NCBI RefSeq assembly: GCF_002943425.1 | Contig: NZ_PTRA01000005.1 | Span: 248,001 to 312,000, forward strand | Direction of reading: 5' to 3' | DNA: 64,000 nucleotides | DNA from: Siphonobacter curvatus | Lineage (GTDB): Bacteria; Bacteroidota; Bacteroidia; Cytophagales; Spirosomataceae | In this document: one piece after another, positions 26,038 through 37,100 of the stretch | Layout: the number at the start of each line of letters is the position of its first letter | How positions within the stretch are numbered: position 1 is the first letter of the stretch | The notes under the pieces: generated by a model | The model's database searches: none | What the model saw: only the letters and a program-made list of their open reading frames with translations | What the model was told of the DNA's origin: nothing | Program-made: the position numbers and the translations under genes

Positions 26038-28851
26038 TTACTCAATGGGCTGAATCGTGATTTCCCCTTCCAGTCCGGACGGCAGGGGCTTCCAGTCTTT
26101 GGCCGTAAACAGGCCATCTTTACCCACGTTTTCTTTGAGCCGGGCCGGGAAGTTGGTATTATAAAACTTCTTGTACGCCCCACCCTGCTTCTCCAGACTA
26201 ATAATGCGATTAGCCATGCCATTGGCTACTTTGATCTCCAGACTATTACTAGCTTTTAACCAGCGTTCTTCGAGCACTACCTGCTGATCATCTTCCAATA
26301 AAGTGCCCACTGATGTTCCGTTTACCAGCACTTCGGCACTGCCATGAAGTTTACCCAGTTGCAACAACCAGCGTTTGGCTGAACCTTCGGGTTTCGTAAA
26401 CGTAGTTTGGTAACTAGCCAGTCCCGAAAACTCCAGTAATTCAGGTTGGTTGACCTCCGTCCAGGGTTTTAATATAGTTAGTTCTAGATCTGCCGGTAAC
26501 CTTGGGCCTCCTTCCCTAAAGTGTACCTTCCAAGGACCCTTCAGGGCTGTTTTCGCTCCAGCTGTTTTGTAATAGGGAAAGGGTGTGCCCGTCTGTTGGG
26601 TAGGTGCCGTTTCCAGCAACAACGAGGCTCCGGCGGCTAGTTGAACCCAAACTTTTCCGTCTTGCAGGCGGGCGAGTCCCTTATTGCCCGTATACGCATC
26701 GTATAAAGCAACCGAGGCGGCCCTGGTTGAAAGCGGCAACCAGCCATCCCAGGCTTTTTTGTTGGTATTCAGGATAAAGTACAAGGTCTTTGATCCGATC
26801 AACCGGCGGCTAAACTGAATCCCTTCGGCTACCATCGCTTCCCGCCGTACCCCAGCCTGCTCAAATAACTCGGTCAAATCATTACCCAACAACAGTTGAC
26901 CTTTACCCCAGACGGCCCGCTGACCAGCCTCCGATTTCGACCATTGTAAACCCGCGAAACCTTCGTCAAAAGCCTTTTGCTGGCTTTCGTGCTGGAAAAG
27001 GCCCGGCACCCGCTCGGGACGGTTTTTGTAAAAGATGACCGTGGCTCCGTTGTGTACTAGTTGCAAGAGAGCTTTTTGCGTTGCTAGGGGCAGGTAGTGC
27101 ACGGCGGGCAAGACGAGCGTCTGGTAGCGGCCTCCTTGGCTAATCAGCTGCTTTTGCTGGGTCTGTAACGTCAGGATTTGTTTATCCGAAATATAGTCAA
27201 ACGCGTAACCTTTCGCCTGCATTTCTTCGGCACTGGCTTCAAAAACGGTACCTTTAAAACCCTTCTCCATGCCATCAAAGTGTTGCAGCAACTCGCGACC
27301 GGGTTCGTTGTACTTATCGGCTAGCGGATAATACAGCAGGACATCGTTATTGGCCCGACCCTGCTGAAGAAAGGACTGCGACCGGGCAATATACTGGTTG
27401 AGCGTTGGGAAATGGTGCCAGAAGGGGTTGGTGGGCTGAAAATGGACAGCCGCGTAAAACAACCAGCCCGGCCAGGGGTCGGTACTAGGCGAATATTCAA
27501 TACCGTGGTAAAACAGGTGATTCACGCCGCCCAGAAAGTACAGATCCGTAGCCCGCTTGACATCGCCCAGCGTGGAGACAAAGTGCTCATTAAGCCAGGT
27601 AGCCGCCTCGCAGGAAACGAGCGTTTTGCCCGTTACATGAGCAGCCGAGGAAGCGAACTTAAAACGGAAAATATCCCGGCCTTCAGTTTCTGGAATATCG
27701 GAGGTGGCGTACAAATCCAGAATGTTGGCGGGTGAGCCGTGGGACTGATTACGAATGGGATAGCCCCGCTGATTCGCCCATTTTCGCCAGGCTGATGTAT
27801 AATTCTCCTGCAATAATTCACTGATGGTTAGTCGGTAATCGTATAAAACGCCGAGTTGGTTTTCGCCCTTGTCTAATAAATCGAAGAGGTGCTCTTCCAG
27901 TGCATAGCCCCGACGTTTCCTGAATTCGGCAAAGAATTCCGGCGTCCAGTTGGATTGGCCCCGGGCGTCGTCCACCTCGTAGGAATCGTTGAACATCGCC
28001 CGTAAGCCTTTCAGCGTATGACCCTTGAATGCCTGATCAAATTGGTTCAGGTACCGATCCGTAGCGACTTTCGAGAAATGATCGATGGCGTAACCCTCCC
28101 CGCCAGGGGCCGCCCGTTCAACCATCTTTCCGTGCATGCCTTCGAAGAGAGCTAGTAGTTTCCATGATCCGGCGGGTGCCTGCCAGTTGAGGGTATTATT
28201 CTCGTCGAGTTTGCTGGTCAGATCCAGCGTGGTACCCTGCTGATTTCGAGCCACCAGCCGCTGGGCTTTGAGCTGTGCGGGGTACTGAATCTGATCCAGA
28301 GCTAGCTCCTGCAGATTAGTATTAGCGGATAAAGGGGCTTTTACCTGCGACAACTCCAGTTTCGTTGGATTCGCCGTTCGAACGAATCCGGGTACCGAGT
28401 AAAGTACTTTCTCCGCCAAGTGTTGTCCTTCTTTGAGTTCGTAGGTTTGGTGATATACCGTTTTGGCGGCATCTTTCTCGGTAACCCAGGGGCCACCAAA
28501 GGGCCAGCCCGAGCCCTGCGACATATCAATCCCCAGATTCAGGCGTTTGGCTTCCTGGAGGGTATACGCTAAAGCCTCCATCCATTGCGGACTTAAATAA
28601 GTGAGAAAATCTTTTTCGTAGCCTTTCACCCCGTAAATCGGCACAATTTCGAGTCCACCCAAACCGGCTTTCTGGTAAGTTTCCAGGGCTTTACGAAGTT
28701 CCTGATTCTTAACGGCACTGCCCTCCCACCACCAACGGGACCAGGGTTTATGCTGAAAGGTAATTACGGGCCAGTTCACCTGAGCCTGACTGGCTCCGGC
28801 GACACTCAGTAAGCAGGTCAGCAAGCAGGCGGATAGCGTCGTTTTTTTCAT
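26038..28851 (-). CDS. Glycoside hydrolase, GH106-like alpha-L-rhamnosidase
   Basis: A 937-residue secreted enzyme with a signal peptide (residues 1-23, ending ASQAQ). The N-terminus carries the GH106 pattern: FQHKPWSRWWWEGSAV, GLGGLEIVPIYGVKGYE and LNLGIDMSQGSGWPFGGPW. Further family-like elements are MFNDSYEVDDARGQSNWTPE (the acidic catalytic region), LVSCEAATWLNEHF and GGVNHLFYHGIEYSP. The C-terminus has a galactose-binding-like beta-sandwich (LLQLGKLHGSAEVLVNGTS). It would cleave terminal alpha-L-rhamnose from polysaccharides in the periplasm. The sulfatase 227 bases upstream on the same strand suggests a sulfated rhamnose-containing glycan. No SusC/SusD pair is visible. Confidence 0.88.
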   Translation of the reverse strand: MKKTTLSACLLTCLLSVAGASQAQVNWPVITFQHKPWSRWWWEGSAVKNQELRKALETYQKAGLGGLEIVPIYGVKGYEKDFLTYLSPQWMEALAYTLQEAKRLNLGIDMSQGSGWPFGGPWVTEKDAAKTVYHQTYELKEGQHLAEKVLYSVPGFVRTANPTKLELSQVKAPLSANTNLQELALDQIQYPAQLKAQRLVARNQQGTTLDLTSKLDENNTLNWQAPAGSWKLLALFEGMHGKMVERAAPGGEGYAIDHFSKVATDRYLNQFDQAFKGHTLKGLRAMFNDSYEVDDARGQSNWTPEFFAEFRKRRGYALEEHLFDLLDKGENQLGVLYDYRLTISELLQENYTSAWRKWANQRGYPIRNQSHGSPANILDLYATSDIPETEGRDIFRFKFASSAAHVTGKTLVSCEAATWLNEHFVSTLGDVKRATDLYFLGGVNHLFYHGIEYSPSTDPWPGWLFYAAVHFQPTNPFWHHFPTLNQYIARSQSFLQQGRANNDVLLYYPLADKYNEPGRELLQHFDGMEKGFKGTVFEASAEEMQAKGYAFDYISDKQILTLQTQQKQLISQGGRYQTLVLPAVHYLPLATQKALLQLVHNGATVIFYKNRPERVPGLFQHESQQKAFDEGFAGLQWSKSEAGQRAVWGKGQLLLGNDLTELFEQAGVRREAMVAEGIQFSRRLIGSKTLYFILNTNKKAWDGWLPLSTRAASVALYDAYTGNKGLARLQDGKVWVQLAAGASLLLETAPTQQTGTPFPYYKTAGAKTALKGPWKVHFREGGPRLPADLELTILKPWTEVNQPELLEFSGLASYQTTFTKPEGSAKRWLLQLGKLHGSAEVLVNGTSVGTLLEDDQQVVLEERWLKASNSLEIKVANGMANRIISLEKQGGAYKKFYNTNFPARLKENVGKDGLFTAKDWKPLPSGLEGEITIQPIE

Positions 28852-29077
28852 AGGCAGTTACATCAGGGCACCGGAATTCGGGCACGCGGGTACGTTACTA
28901 AAGTGATCTATTTTTACCGGACTTTACCCTTACAGACAATAGACCGTTACGTCAGAATCAGCACTAACTCTATTCTCTATACGTTTTAAGATCCAGCAAA
29001 ATTTTTCTGGGATTTAGAGAAGCGTTTGAGCAGGGATTTGTCTTAACTCGTATGTATGCACTTCGTAAAACGATACG

Positions 29078-30511
29078 CTACTTCTCCGCCGTTCCAAAAG
29101 GGAATAAAGCCGAGGGAACGTGCGACTGGTTCATCAACTGACCCAGTTCTTTGGCTTTCGCGGGGTATTTCGAGGCTAGATTAGTAGTTTCACCGGGATC
29201 TTTTAACAAGTCGTATAGTTCAACCGGGCCATTCGGCTGACGACCCGCGTTTAATCGTACAGCTTTCCAGTTGCCCTGGCGAATGGCTTGCTTGCCGTTT
29301 TGTTCGTGAAATTCCCAGTACAGGTAACTGTGCTGAGGCTGCTTGCCACGCCCCGTCAAGGTCGCCGCAAACGAAAGCCCATCAATGCCTTGGGGAGCAC
29401 TCGTACCCGCCAGTTCACCGAACGTGGGTAATAAATCCCAGAAGGCTCCCAGGTAGGCACTCGATGAACCCGCTTTGATCGTACCGGGCCAGTAGGCCAC
29501 GAACGGCTCCCGAATGCCTCCTTCGTACAGATCCCGCTTGTACCCCTTGAAAGGTCCGTTGCTATCGAAAAAATCCGGATCGGCTCCGCCTTCGATGTGA
29601 GGTCCGTTATCGCTGGTAAAAATGATAAGGGTATTCTTATCCAGCCCTTTTTCCTTGAGTTTAGCTACGATTTGCCCCACGTACCAATCCAGCCTTGCCA
29701 CCATGGCCGCAAAGGTAGCGTGTGGGTAGGGCTGCGAAGTGTATCCGCCCCGGGTCGCTTCGGCACCGTAATCTTGCCCCACGTAGGGTTTTTCGGGAAA
29801 CTTCCCTTTGTAGTACTGCAATAGACTGTCGTCGGGAACCAGCAATTCGGCGTGGGGTAGAATGTAGGGCAAGAACAGGAAGAAGGGTTGGTCGTTGGAT
29901 TGGGCTTCGATAAAGTCCAGTGCTTTGGCCTGAATGAGATCAGGAGCGTACTGCTTCGTTTGACGAAGGCTCTCATTAGCTTCCAAAACAATCTTTCGGT
30001 CATTTTCCCAGAGATGGTTAGGATAGTACCGATGGGCCAGCGTTTGACAGTTATAGCCGTAGAAAGCCTCAAAGCCCTGGCGATTCGGATCGCCAACGGA
30101 GCCCGTGGGTCCGAGGCCCCACTTCCCAAACGCCCCAGTTTTGTACCCCGCCTGTTGCAATACTTCGGCCACGGTTACGACCGAGTCGGCGATGGGCTCC
30201 TGCCCCTCGGGCAATACGCCCTTGTTGCCCCGGATGTACGTATGCCCCGTGTGATGGCCTGAAATGAGAGAGGACCGCGAAGGGGCACAAACGGAGGTAC
30301 CGGCGTAAAACTGCGTAAACCGCATGCCTCCGGCGGCCAGCCGATCAAGGTTGGGCGTTTTGATCTTCTTCTGGCCGTTGAATCCTACATCGCCGTAGCC
30401 CAGATCGTCCGCAATAATAAAGACGATGTTGGGCCGGGGAGCTTTTTGAGCCTGAACTATCGAAGCAAAGGACAGTATAAGTATAACCGTATAGCTGAAG
30501 GTAAATCGCAT
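29078..30511 (-). CDS. Secreted arylsulfatase (family S1)
   Basis: A 477-residue sulfatase from the ATG at 30511, chosen because it starts directly at a signal peptide (MRFTFSYTVILILSFASIVQ). PNIVFIIADDLGYGDVG gives the metal-binding DD. The site CAPSRSSLISGHHTGH holds the C-x-P-S-R motif whose Cys becomes formylglycine. FFLFLPYILPHAELLVP, then IFTSDNGPHIEGG and GGIREPF are the remaining conserved segments. It removes sulfate esters from glycans in the periplasm. An anaerobic/aerobic sulfatase-maturase is not in the window. Context: GH106 downstream, lipase-like hydrolase upstream, all on the minus strand. Confidence 0.92.
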   Translation of the reverse strand: MRFTFSYTVILILSFASIVQAQKAPRPNIVFIIADDLGYGDVGFNGQKKIKTPNLDRLAAGGMRFTQFYAGTSVCAPSRSSLISGHHTGHTYIRGNKGVLPEGQEPIADSVVTVAEVLQQAGYKTGAFGKWGLGPTGSVGDPNRQGFEAFYGYNCQTLAHRYYPNHLWENDRKIVLEANESLRQTKQYAPDLIQAKALDFIEAQSNDQPFFLFLPYILPHAELLVPDDSLLQYYKGKFPEKPYVGQDYGAEATRGGYTSQPYPHATFAAMVARLDWYVGQIVAKLKEKGLDKNTLIIFTSDNGPHIEGGADPDFFDSNGPFKGYKRDLYEGGIREPFVAYWPGTIKAGSSSAYLGAFWDLLPTFGELAGTSAPQGIDGLSFAATLTGRGKQPQHSYLYWEFHEQNGKQAIRQGNWKAVRLNAGRQPNGPVELYDLLKDPGETTNLASKYPAKAKELGQLMNQSHVPSALFPFGTAEK

Positions 30512-30574
30512 GACAAAGAGTTTTGAAACAGGTCTGAAAAAGACGCACAACCGGTGGGGTACTCCCTTACTCAA

Positions 30575-30880
30575 GCCGTAGAAAGCACGCTGAAAGCTCG
30601 TGACAACCGTTCATTGATTCAAAAGGGAAGAAAGACCCAACAAAACCTATTAATCTACTAAATTGATAGGCAAATAAAAGCAGATAAAAAGACTGAGGCA
30701 ACTTTTTTAACATTCAATGGCGAACAATTCATATTCAAACAATAATTTATTAATGGTTATCAATACATTATATGACCTAAACTCAATGGCTACTTTAGAA
30801 AAAGCAACAAAAAATCCTCCGCCAGAAACGTTTAGTGTACAGCGGGCGAAGGACTTTGGGTTTAACGACAAACGACTGCT
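30575..30880. other. Intergenic region, nothing recognised
   Basis: About 300 AT-rich bases upstream of the sulfatase. A plus-strand frame of 82 codons (30717-30965) runs through it into the convergent hydrolase gene; it has no motif and is not called. Confidence 0.3.
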
Positions 30881-32029
30881 TCAGGATTTGGTATCTATAA
30901 TCCGAACCTCCGGATATTGTCGGCTTATGCTCTGCCAATCCACTTTTGTACCTTTTAATACCTGATCGAGATAGGTACGCAAGAGAAACGTAATTCGCTG
31001 AAGCCCTGTACGTCCATCGATAGGACCTAACCGCACCTTTCGAATGGTTTCGGGAATTAAATCGGGGGCTAGTAAGGCGTAGTCCTGAAAATTGGAATGA
31101 TAGATACTGGCAATGGAGATGTACAGGCCCTGCGAAGCCTGAGCCGTTGTTTTTGCCATTTGTTCATACCGCCAGCCCCGATCCGAATCCTGCTTCAGAG
31201 CCTGCCAGGACCGTTTTTCCATTGGAGCAGGGATTTGATTGAGAAACAGAACCGGGCAATGCGGCTTGGCTTGGGCACTGGCTTCCATTAGGTCCCCATC
31301 CAGATTTATGGCCGCTTTCAGATTTTCGTGCGTACTCGCCGTCAACAGAGCCGCTGCTCCGCCTAGGGAGTGGCCCAGCACCGCCATTCGCTGAAAGTCA
31401 ACGTGTGCTAGAATCGGTTGAAACTCGGCCGCTTTTGTGTGAAGTTGATTTAGCACGTAGCTAAGATCGTCCGCCACTACCTGGTATTTATCCCCGGAAA
31501 CGCTTTCCGTTACGAATGAACCGACTGGGCTTTGCACGACGGGTGATACCGGCGAAGAATTCACCGCGACAACGACGTTGCCCGCACTGACCAGTTCCTG
31601 AATAATAAAGCTGTACTCAAGCGTAGACCAGCCTAAACCGGGAGCAAACAGAATAACAGGCCATTTCTTTCGGCCGGACAGGCTTGGATGCTCGGTTAGA
31701 TACGCTTTACTCGTCGCCACCGCGTTGGCGGCGGACTCACCCAGCTTTTTTTGCAGTACTGGCAAATAAGCACTCCGCCAAGCTTGCGTTGGAATTACGA
31801 ATTGTCTTTGGTTGGTTTTCTCAGTCGGAACATAAGCGAATACGGAGATTTCCCGGTTTCCCCGGGAGCTATCCCTCACGCATAACCAGTACCGCCCGAC
31901 GCCATGCTTACCACTAGGTGCGGGGAGTAACAAATCAGTAGCGGCGGTAGACTGAGCAGAGGTACTAAAACTCAAAAAGAGAAGGACGGCCCACCCCAAC
32001 AGAGTGGAAAAGAAACGATACGATTTCAT
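30881..32029 (-). CDS. Secreted alpha/beta hydrolase, PAF-acetylhydrolase/dienelactone-hydrolase-like
   Basis: A 382-residue protein from the ATG at 32029 (signal MKSYRFFSTLLGWAVLLFLS ending STSAQ). A longer frame to 32125 starts inside a terminator hairpin and is rejected. The core has WPVILFAPGLGWSTLEYSFI (oxyanion strand), the nucleophile elbow LGHSLGGAAALL and an acidic loop near NLDGDLME with a later His in YHSNFQDYALL. This is the layout of the platelet-activating-factor acetylhydrolase-like lipases. It probably cleaves a short ester in the periplasm; substrate unknown. Confidence 0.82.
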   Translation of the reverse strand: MKSYRFFSTLLGWAVLLFLSFSTSAQSTAATDLLLPAPSGKHGVGRYWLCVRDSSRGNREISVFAYVPTEKTNQRQFVIPTQAWRSAYLPVLQKKLGESAANAVATSKAYLTEHPSLSGRKKWPVILFAPGLGWSTLEYSFIIQELVSAGNVVVAVNSSPVSPVVQSPVGSFVTESVSGDKYQVVADDLSYVLNQLHTKAAEFQPILAHVDFQRMAVLGHSLGGAAALLTASTHENLKAAINLDGDLMEASAQAKPHCPVLFLNQIPAPMEKRSWQALKQDSDRGWRYEQMAKTTAQASQGLYISIASIYHSNFQDYALLAPDLIPETIRKVRLGPIDGRTGLQRITFLLRTYLDQVLKGTKVDWQSISRQYPEVRIIDTKS

Positions 32030-32110
32030 CAGGTTTTCCGGTAAAAGTTGAACACACACCTGATTACTCTGCGTAGGCAGAAAAGTTACAAAAGGAGTCT
32101 CGTTTGCTAC

Positions 32111-32149
32111 TAAGAATACGGGCAAAAATACGCTTAGCCCGTATTCTTA
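32111..32149 (-). terminator. Hairpin between two minus-strand genes
   Basis: TAAGAATACGGGC (32111-32123) and its complement (32137-32149) form a 13-bp stem. It lies about 95 bases beyond the lipoprotein stop and upstream of the hydrolase signal-peptide start. Confidence 0.65.
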
Positions 32150-32244
32150 CGTTAAAATCATGAACCTTACGTACCGCCCATTCATTGGTTCAATACTAGA
32201 GTTAACGCTCCATTTCCCTCAACAACAGCTAGTTCTATCCCGCC

Positions 32245-32700
32245 TTAGTCAACTTTTTTAAAAACGTACAAAGGTCCGTCCACCATTCGGTTATCTAACC
32301 TAAGCTGATTGTTCCCACAAAGTGAAATTTCCCCATTACTTAAAAACAATACCCTTCTATCATCGGATTGCTTTCTTTGAGCGTACTCAAATACCCCGTT
32401 GGTTTTAGTGATCGTAAATTGAAGCGTTTGTACCGTTGAATCGTTCTTAAGAACGATCATAGACTGATCCTGAGCCAATTGTATCCGAATATTATCTTCG
32501 ATTAAAGTAGTTTGGTTGGTCCAGCCTGATTGAGAAGAGACCAGAGCCCATTTTCCCTGGGCTTCGCTTAGTAGGGCATCCACATTTTCGTAGGTATTCT
32601 TACAGACCGCTTCTGGTTCATCTTTTTGGCAGGCACTGAAGATCCACACCAGTGCATACATCGCTACTAATGCTACGGGTACTGAGAGCAGTCGTTTCAT
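32245..32700 (-). CDS. Lipoprotein, lipocalin-like
   Basis: A 151-residue lipoprotein: hydrophobic signal and lipobox IFSAC (Cys near residue 24). The body reads like a small lipocalin/DUF beta-barrel: LLSEAQGKWALVSSQSG opening, then the strands FTITKTNGVFEYAQ and RRVLFLSNGEISLCG, and a final VDGPLYVFKKVD. Two Cys (VCKN and LCGN) may pair. Ligand unknown. It is divergent from the efflux operon, separated by about 220 bases. Confidence 0.65.
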   Translation of the reverse strand: MKRLLSVPVALVAMYALVWIFSACQKDEPEAVCKNTYENVDALLSEAQGKWALVSSQSGWTNQTTLIEDNIRIQLAQDQSMIVLKNDSTVQTLQFTITKTNGVFEYAQRKQSDDRRVLFLSNGEISLCGNNQLRLDNRMVDGPLYVFKKVD

Positions 32701-32872
32701 AGGAAAATTGGTTTGTTACTTCGCTCAGACACGTCAATACAACCTATAGTTGGCAAAGAGAAAGTAAATTTTTTGTACTCCCTGCATATTCTTCTTTAAA
32801 CTAGACGAATGAGTCGGCGTTCTTTCCGACTGAGTAGGCCGTTTGACAGACTGGGTAACAAAAAAGGAATCC

Positions 32873-32880
32873 TACCTTTG
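32873..32880 (+). promoter_or_regulatory. -7 element of the efflux operon
   Basis: TACCTTTG, an exact TAnnTTTG match. It implies a transcription start near 32887, so the adaptor protein must start downstream of it (GTG at 32920). Confidence 0.5.
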
Positions 32881-32919
32881 CGGCCTATCTATATTTGCTG
32901 CATTAAAAATGCAATCAAA

Positions 32920-34056
32920 GTGAAACACTTCCCATTCTTGAAAAACGATACGCTGTTGTTGGTGCTGTTGGGTGCTCTTATAACCCTGGCTGGTTGCCAT
33001 TCCTCCGCAGAAAACCAAACCACGCAGGCCGCTGCCCCGCAACGACGCAGCGTACTAACCCTGCAGAAACGTTCCGTAACGCTTCACAAAGAATACCCCG
33101 CCCGCATTGAAGGCAAGGTCAACGTTGACATTCGTCCGCAGGCAGAAGGCTATCTGGAAAAGATTTACGTTGAAGAAGGAGCGTTTGTCCGGGCGGGTCA
33201 GCCGCTGTTCAAAATAGCCGATGCTCCCTACCGCGAAGCCCTGCATACGGCTCAGGCCAACCTGGGAGCCGCCCAGGCGGAATTAAAGAAAGCGACGCTG
33301 GAAGTTGAAAAATTCACCGAACTCAGTCAGAACCGGGTCACCTCCGAATTTCAGCTAAAAACGGCTAAAGCCGCCTACGAAACGGCCAAGGCCAACGTGG
33401 CCCTGCAGCAAGCTGCCGTCGCCACGGCTCAGATCAATCTGGGCTTTACCCTGGTCAAGGCTCCCGTCAGCGGTTACATTGGCCGGATTCCTAAACGCCT
33501 CGGTAACCTGGCTTCCCGCAGCGATACCGAACCCATGACGACGCTTTCGGACATCAGTCAGGTTTACGCCTATTTTTCAATGACCGAGCAGGACTTTCTT
33601 CAGCTCAGCCGAAATTCTACGCAGTCCCTCAGCGAAACCCTCCAAAAATTGCCGAACGTACAGCTGGTACTCGCCGATGGGAAGCCTTTCGAGCAGCCCG
33701 GCAAAGTACAGATGGTGGACGGAAAGTTTGACACGGGCACGGGTAGTATCAGCGTTCGGGCGGCTTTTTCCAACCCCCGGTATCTGCTCCGCTCGGGCAA
33801 TACGGGTCGCATTGTACTGCCCGAAACCCGGCAGAGTGTCATTCTCATCCCAACGCAGGGCGTGGCTGATATTCAGGATCAGTTCTACGTCTTCCGTCTG
33901 ACCAAGGATAACCACGCCGAGCGGGTACCGATTGAGGTCAACGGAAAAAGCGGCGATAACTACGTGCTGGTTAAAGGCGTCAACGCGGGTGACCGCATCA
34001 TTGCCAAAGACGCCGGAATGGTAACGGAAGGCGAGCAGGTACAACCGGTTCAGTAA
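32920..34056 (+). CDS. RND efflux periplasmic adaptor subunit
   Basis: A 378-residue adaptor starting at a GTG (reads VKHFPFLKNDTLLLVL). The lipobox ITLAGC makes it an inner-membrane lipoprotein. The lipoyl/barrel-sandwich half-motifs (GKVNVDIRPQAEGYLEKIYV and FTLVKAPVSGYIGRI) flank a helical hairpin (AQANLGAAQAELKKATLEVE). The beta-barrel and membrane-proximal domain follow, with GVADIQDQFYVFRL near the end. Frames extending upstream to 32809 cross the promoter box. It is the first gene of a five-gene efflux and regulation operon; the RND pump follows 44 bases downstream. Confidence 0.88.
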   Translation: MKHFPFLKNDTLLLVLLGALITLAGCHSSAENQTTQAAAPQRRSVLTLQKRSVTLHKEYPARIEGKVNVDIRPQAEGYLEKIYVEEGAFVRAGQPLFKIADAPYREALHTAQANLGAAQAELKKATLEVEKFTELSQNRVTSEFQLKTAKAAYETAKANVALQQAAVATAQINLGFTLVKAPVSGYIGRIPKRLGNLASRSDTEPMTTLSDISQVYAYFSMTEQDFLQLSRNSTQSLSETLQKLPNVQLVLADGKPFEQPGKVQMVDGKFDTGTGSISVRAAFSNPRYLLRSGNTGRIVLPETRQSVILIPTQGVADIQDQFYVFRLTKDNHAERVPIEVNGKSGDNYVLVKGVNAGDRIIAKDAGMVTEGEQVQPVQ

Positions 34057-34100
34057 ACGATCTCCTGTAGCCAGTACTCACTGGCGAATCATTTCTCCTT

Positions 34101-37100
34101 ATGCTTCAACAAATTATTCATAGGCCCGTACTGGCCACGGTCATCTCCATTGTACTGGTGCTGCTGGGCCTTATTTCCCTGACCCAGCTGCCGGTCATGC
34201 AGTTCCCCGACATTGCCCCCCCAACCATTTACGTATCCGGTCTCTACCCTGGTGGCAACAGTGAAAGCGTCACGCGTTCGGTGATTACGCCCCTGGAAGA
34301 ATCCATCAACGGGGTGGAAAACATGCAGTACATCAAGTCTACGGCGGGTAGCGATGGCTCCTTTTCCATTCAGGTCATCTTTAATCAGGGCACAAATCCC
34401 GATCAGGCAGCGGTAAACGTACAAAACCGGGTTGCTCAGGTCAACAGTCAGATTCCCGCGGAAGTGATTCGGGCGGGGATTACGACCATCAAACAGCAGA
34501 ACAGTAACATCATGTTCTTTAACGTGATGAGTCAGGATTCGGCTAAGTTTAATGAGCTTTTCCTTCAGAACTACGCCAAAATTAACCTGGTGCCGGCCCT
34601 TAAGCGGATCAAAGGGGTAGGAAACGTGCAGATTTTCGGCAGTAAGGACTACTCGATGCGAATCTGGCTGAACCCGCAAAAGCTGACGGTAAACAACCTC
34701 GTTCCGCAGGATATTGAAACCGCCATTGCTAACAGTAGTCTGGAAGCTTCGCCGGGGAAACTGGGTGAAGAATCGAAGGCTCCCCTACAGTACATTGTCA
34801 AATACAAGGGCAAGCTCAACAAACCCGAAGAGTTTGAACACATCATTCTGAAAGCCAAACCCGACGGATCGTTACTCCGGCTTCGGGACGTGGCCCGCAT
34901 TGAGTTCGGTTCCGCTTTTTACGACAGCGATAACAAAGAAGATGGTAAACCAGCCGTTACCCTCGCCATTCAGCAGGTCAGTGGTTCCAATGCCAATGAA
35001 ATTGAAATTGCCGTTCGCAAAACCCTCGATGAAAGCAGTAAACGCTTCCCCAAGGGCGTGCAGTACGACATCATCCAAAGCGTGAAAGAACGCCTCGATC
35101 AATCCATCGATCAGGTGAAGCAGACGCTGGTGGAGGCCTTTATTCTCGTGTTTATTGTGGTGTTTCTGTTTTTGCAGGATTGGCGTTCCACGCTAATTCC
35201 AGCAATTGCCGTACCCGTGGCCATTGTGGGTACCTTCTTCTTTTTGCAGATTATCGGCTTTTCCATTAACGTACTGACGCTTTTTGCTCTGGTACTGGCC
35301 ATCGGGATTGTCGTGGATGATGCCATTGTCGTGGTGGAAGCCGTTCACGCCAAAATGGAAAAAGAACATCTGGAACCCGAACAGGCTACAGTTTCCGCCA
35401 TGCAGGAAATTACGGGAGCCATTTTATCGATTACCATGGTGATGGCGGCCGTGTTCCTTCCCGTAGGCTTTATGAGCGGTCCGGCGGGGATTTTCTACAA
35501 GCAGTTTGCCTTTACGTTGGCGAGTGCCATTCTGATTTCAGCCGTCAACGCCCTGACGCTAAGTCCGGCCCTGTGTGCCCTGTTTCTGAAAAATACGCAT
35601 GGTCAGACGCCCAAGCAGAATTTCAGTCAACGCTTTGTAACGGCCTTCAACGCGGGTTTTGACAACCTGACGTCCAAGTACATCCGTATCATCCAGTTTC
35701 TCATTGCCCGCAAATGGGTGGGGATTGCCGCTCTGGCCCTGGTCACCGGACTGGCCTTTTTCCTGATGAGCCGGGCACCCAAGGATTTCGTACCCAACGA
35801 AGACGATCGCTTCATTGTCTACTCGCTTTCCTTACCTCCCGGCAATAACCTAAAATTCACGACCGCCGCTATTCGCCGCATCGATCAGGCCGTTAAGAAA
35901 ATGCCGGAGGTAGAATCCGTAACCAGCGTATCCGGTTTTAACCTGTTGAGTAACAGTGCTGGTCCCGCCTACGCTGTTGGCTTCATTCGGCTGAAAGCGA
36001 TTAAGGACCGTGGAGAAATTCAGGACATGAACGAGATTATCGAAGCCATGAACCAGCGGCTGGCCAACGTCAAGGAAGGGGATTTCAGTCTCTTCCGATC
36101 ACCTCCCGTGGAAGGTTTTGGCAGCGTAAACGGCTCAGAACTCGTGCTACAGGACAAAACGGGCGGCGATCTGAGCAGCTTTAACACCCAGGCTCAGCAA
36201 ATCATTGGAGCTCTGAATCAGGACCCGGCCATTGGAGCGGCGTTCACCACTTTCCGCAGTGACTTCCCGCAGTTTGAAGTGATTGTTGATGAAGATAAAG
36301 CCTACCAGCTGGGCACTACGCCCCGCGAGGTCATGACGACGCTGCAACTCTTTTACGGCGGTGCCCAGTCGAGTGATTTTGTTCGCTTCGGGAAATTCTA
36401 CCGGGTGAACGTCAAAGCCGAAGGCCAATTCCGGATGGATGAAGAATCCCTGAATCAGGTCTTTGTCAAAAATGCGAGTGGTCAGATGATCCCGATTGGC
36501 AACCTGGTTCGCTTACACAAGGTATACGGCCCCGACGTGGTCAACCGCTACAACTTGTTTAACAGCATTACCGTCAATATTCTGGCCAAGGAAGGCTACA
36601 GCAACAGCCAAAGCATGGATGCTACCGAGCGTATTCTCCAGGCAAAATTACCCGCGGGCTACGGTTACGAATGGAGCGGACTGAGCCGGGAGGAAAAAGA
36701 ATCCGCGGGCCAGATGGTACTCATCTTCGGCATGTGCGTGGTGTTTACCTACTTCCTGCTGGCGGCTCAGTACGAGAGCTATCTGCTACCCCTAGCCGTT
36801 ATTTTATCCATTCCGACGGGTTTACTGGGCGTGTATCTGGCCATCGGCATGGCGGGTATTACTAACAACATTTACGTGCAAATTGGCTTGATCATGCTGA
36901 TTGGATTGCTGGCTAAAAATGCGATTCTGATCGTTGAATTTGCCCTCAAAGCCCGACAGTCGGGGCTGGGTATTGTGGAGGCGGCCGTAGAAGGAGCCCG
37001 GCAACGTTTCCGTCCCATTCTGATGACTTCGCTGGCTTTCGTGGCAGGTTTGATCCCGCTAATGTTTGCAACGGGGTCCTCCGCCGTAGGTAACCGTTCC

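Noticed and set aside
30717-30965. Plus-strand frame of 82 codons upstream of the sulfatase
   Set aside because: It overlaps the 3' end of the hydrolase gene, has no motif and no recognisable start region.
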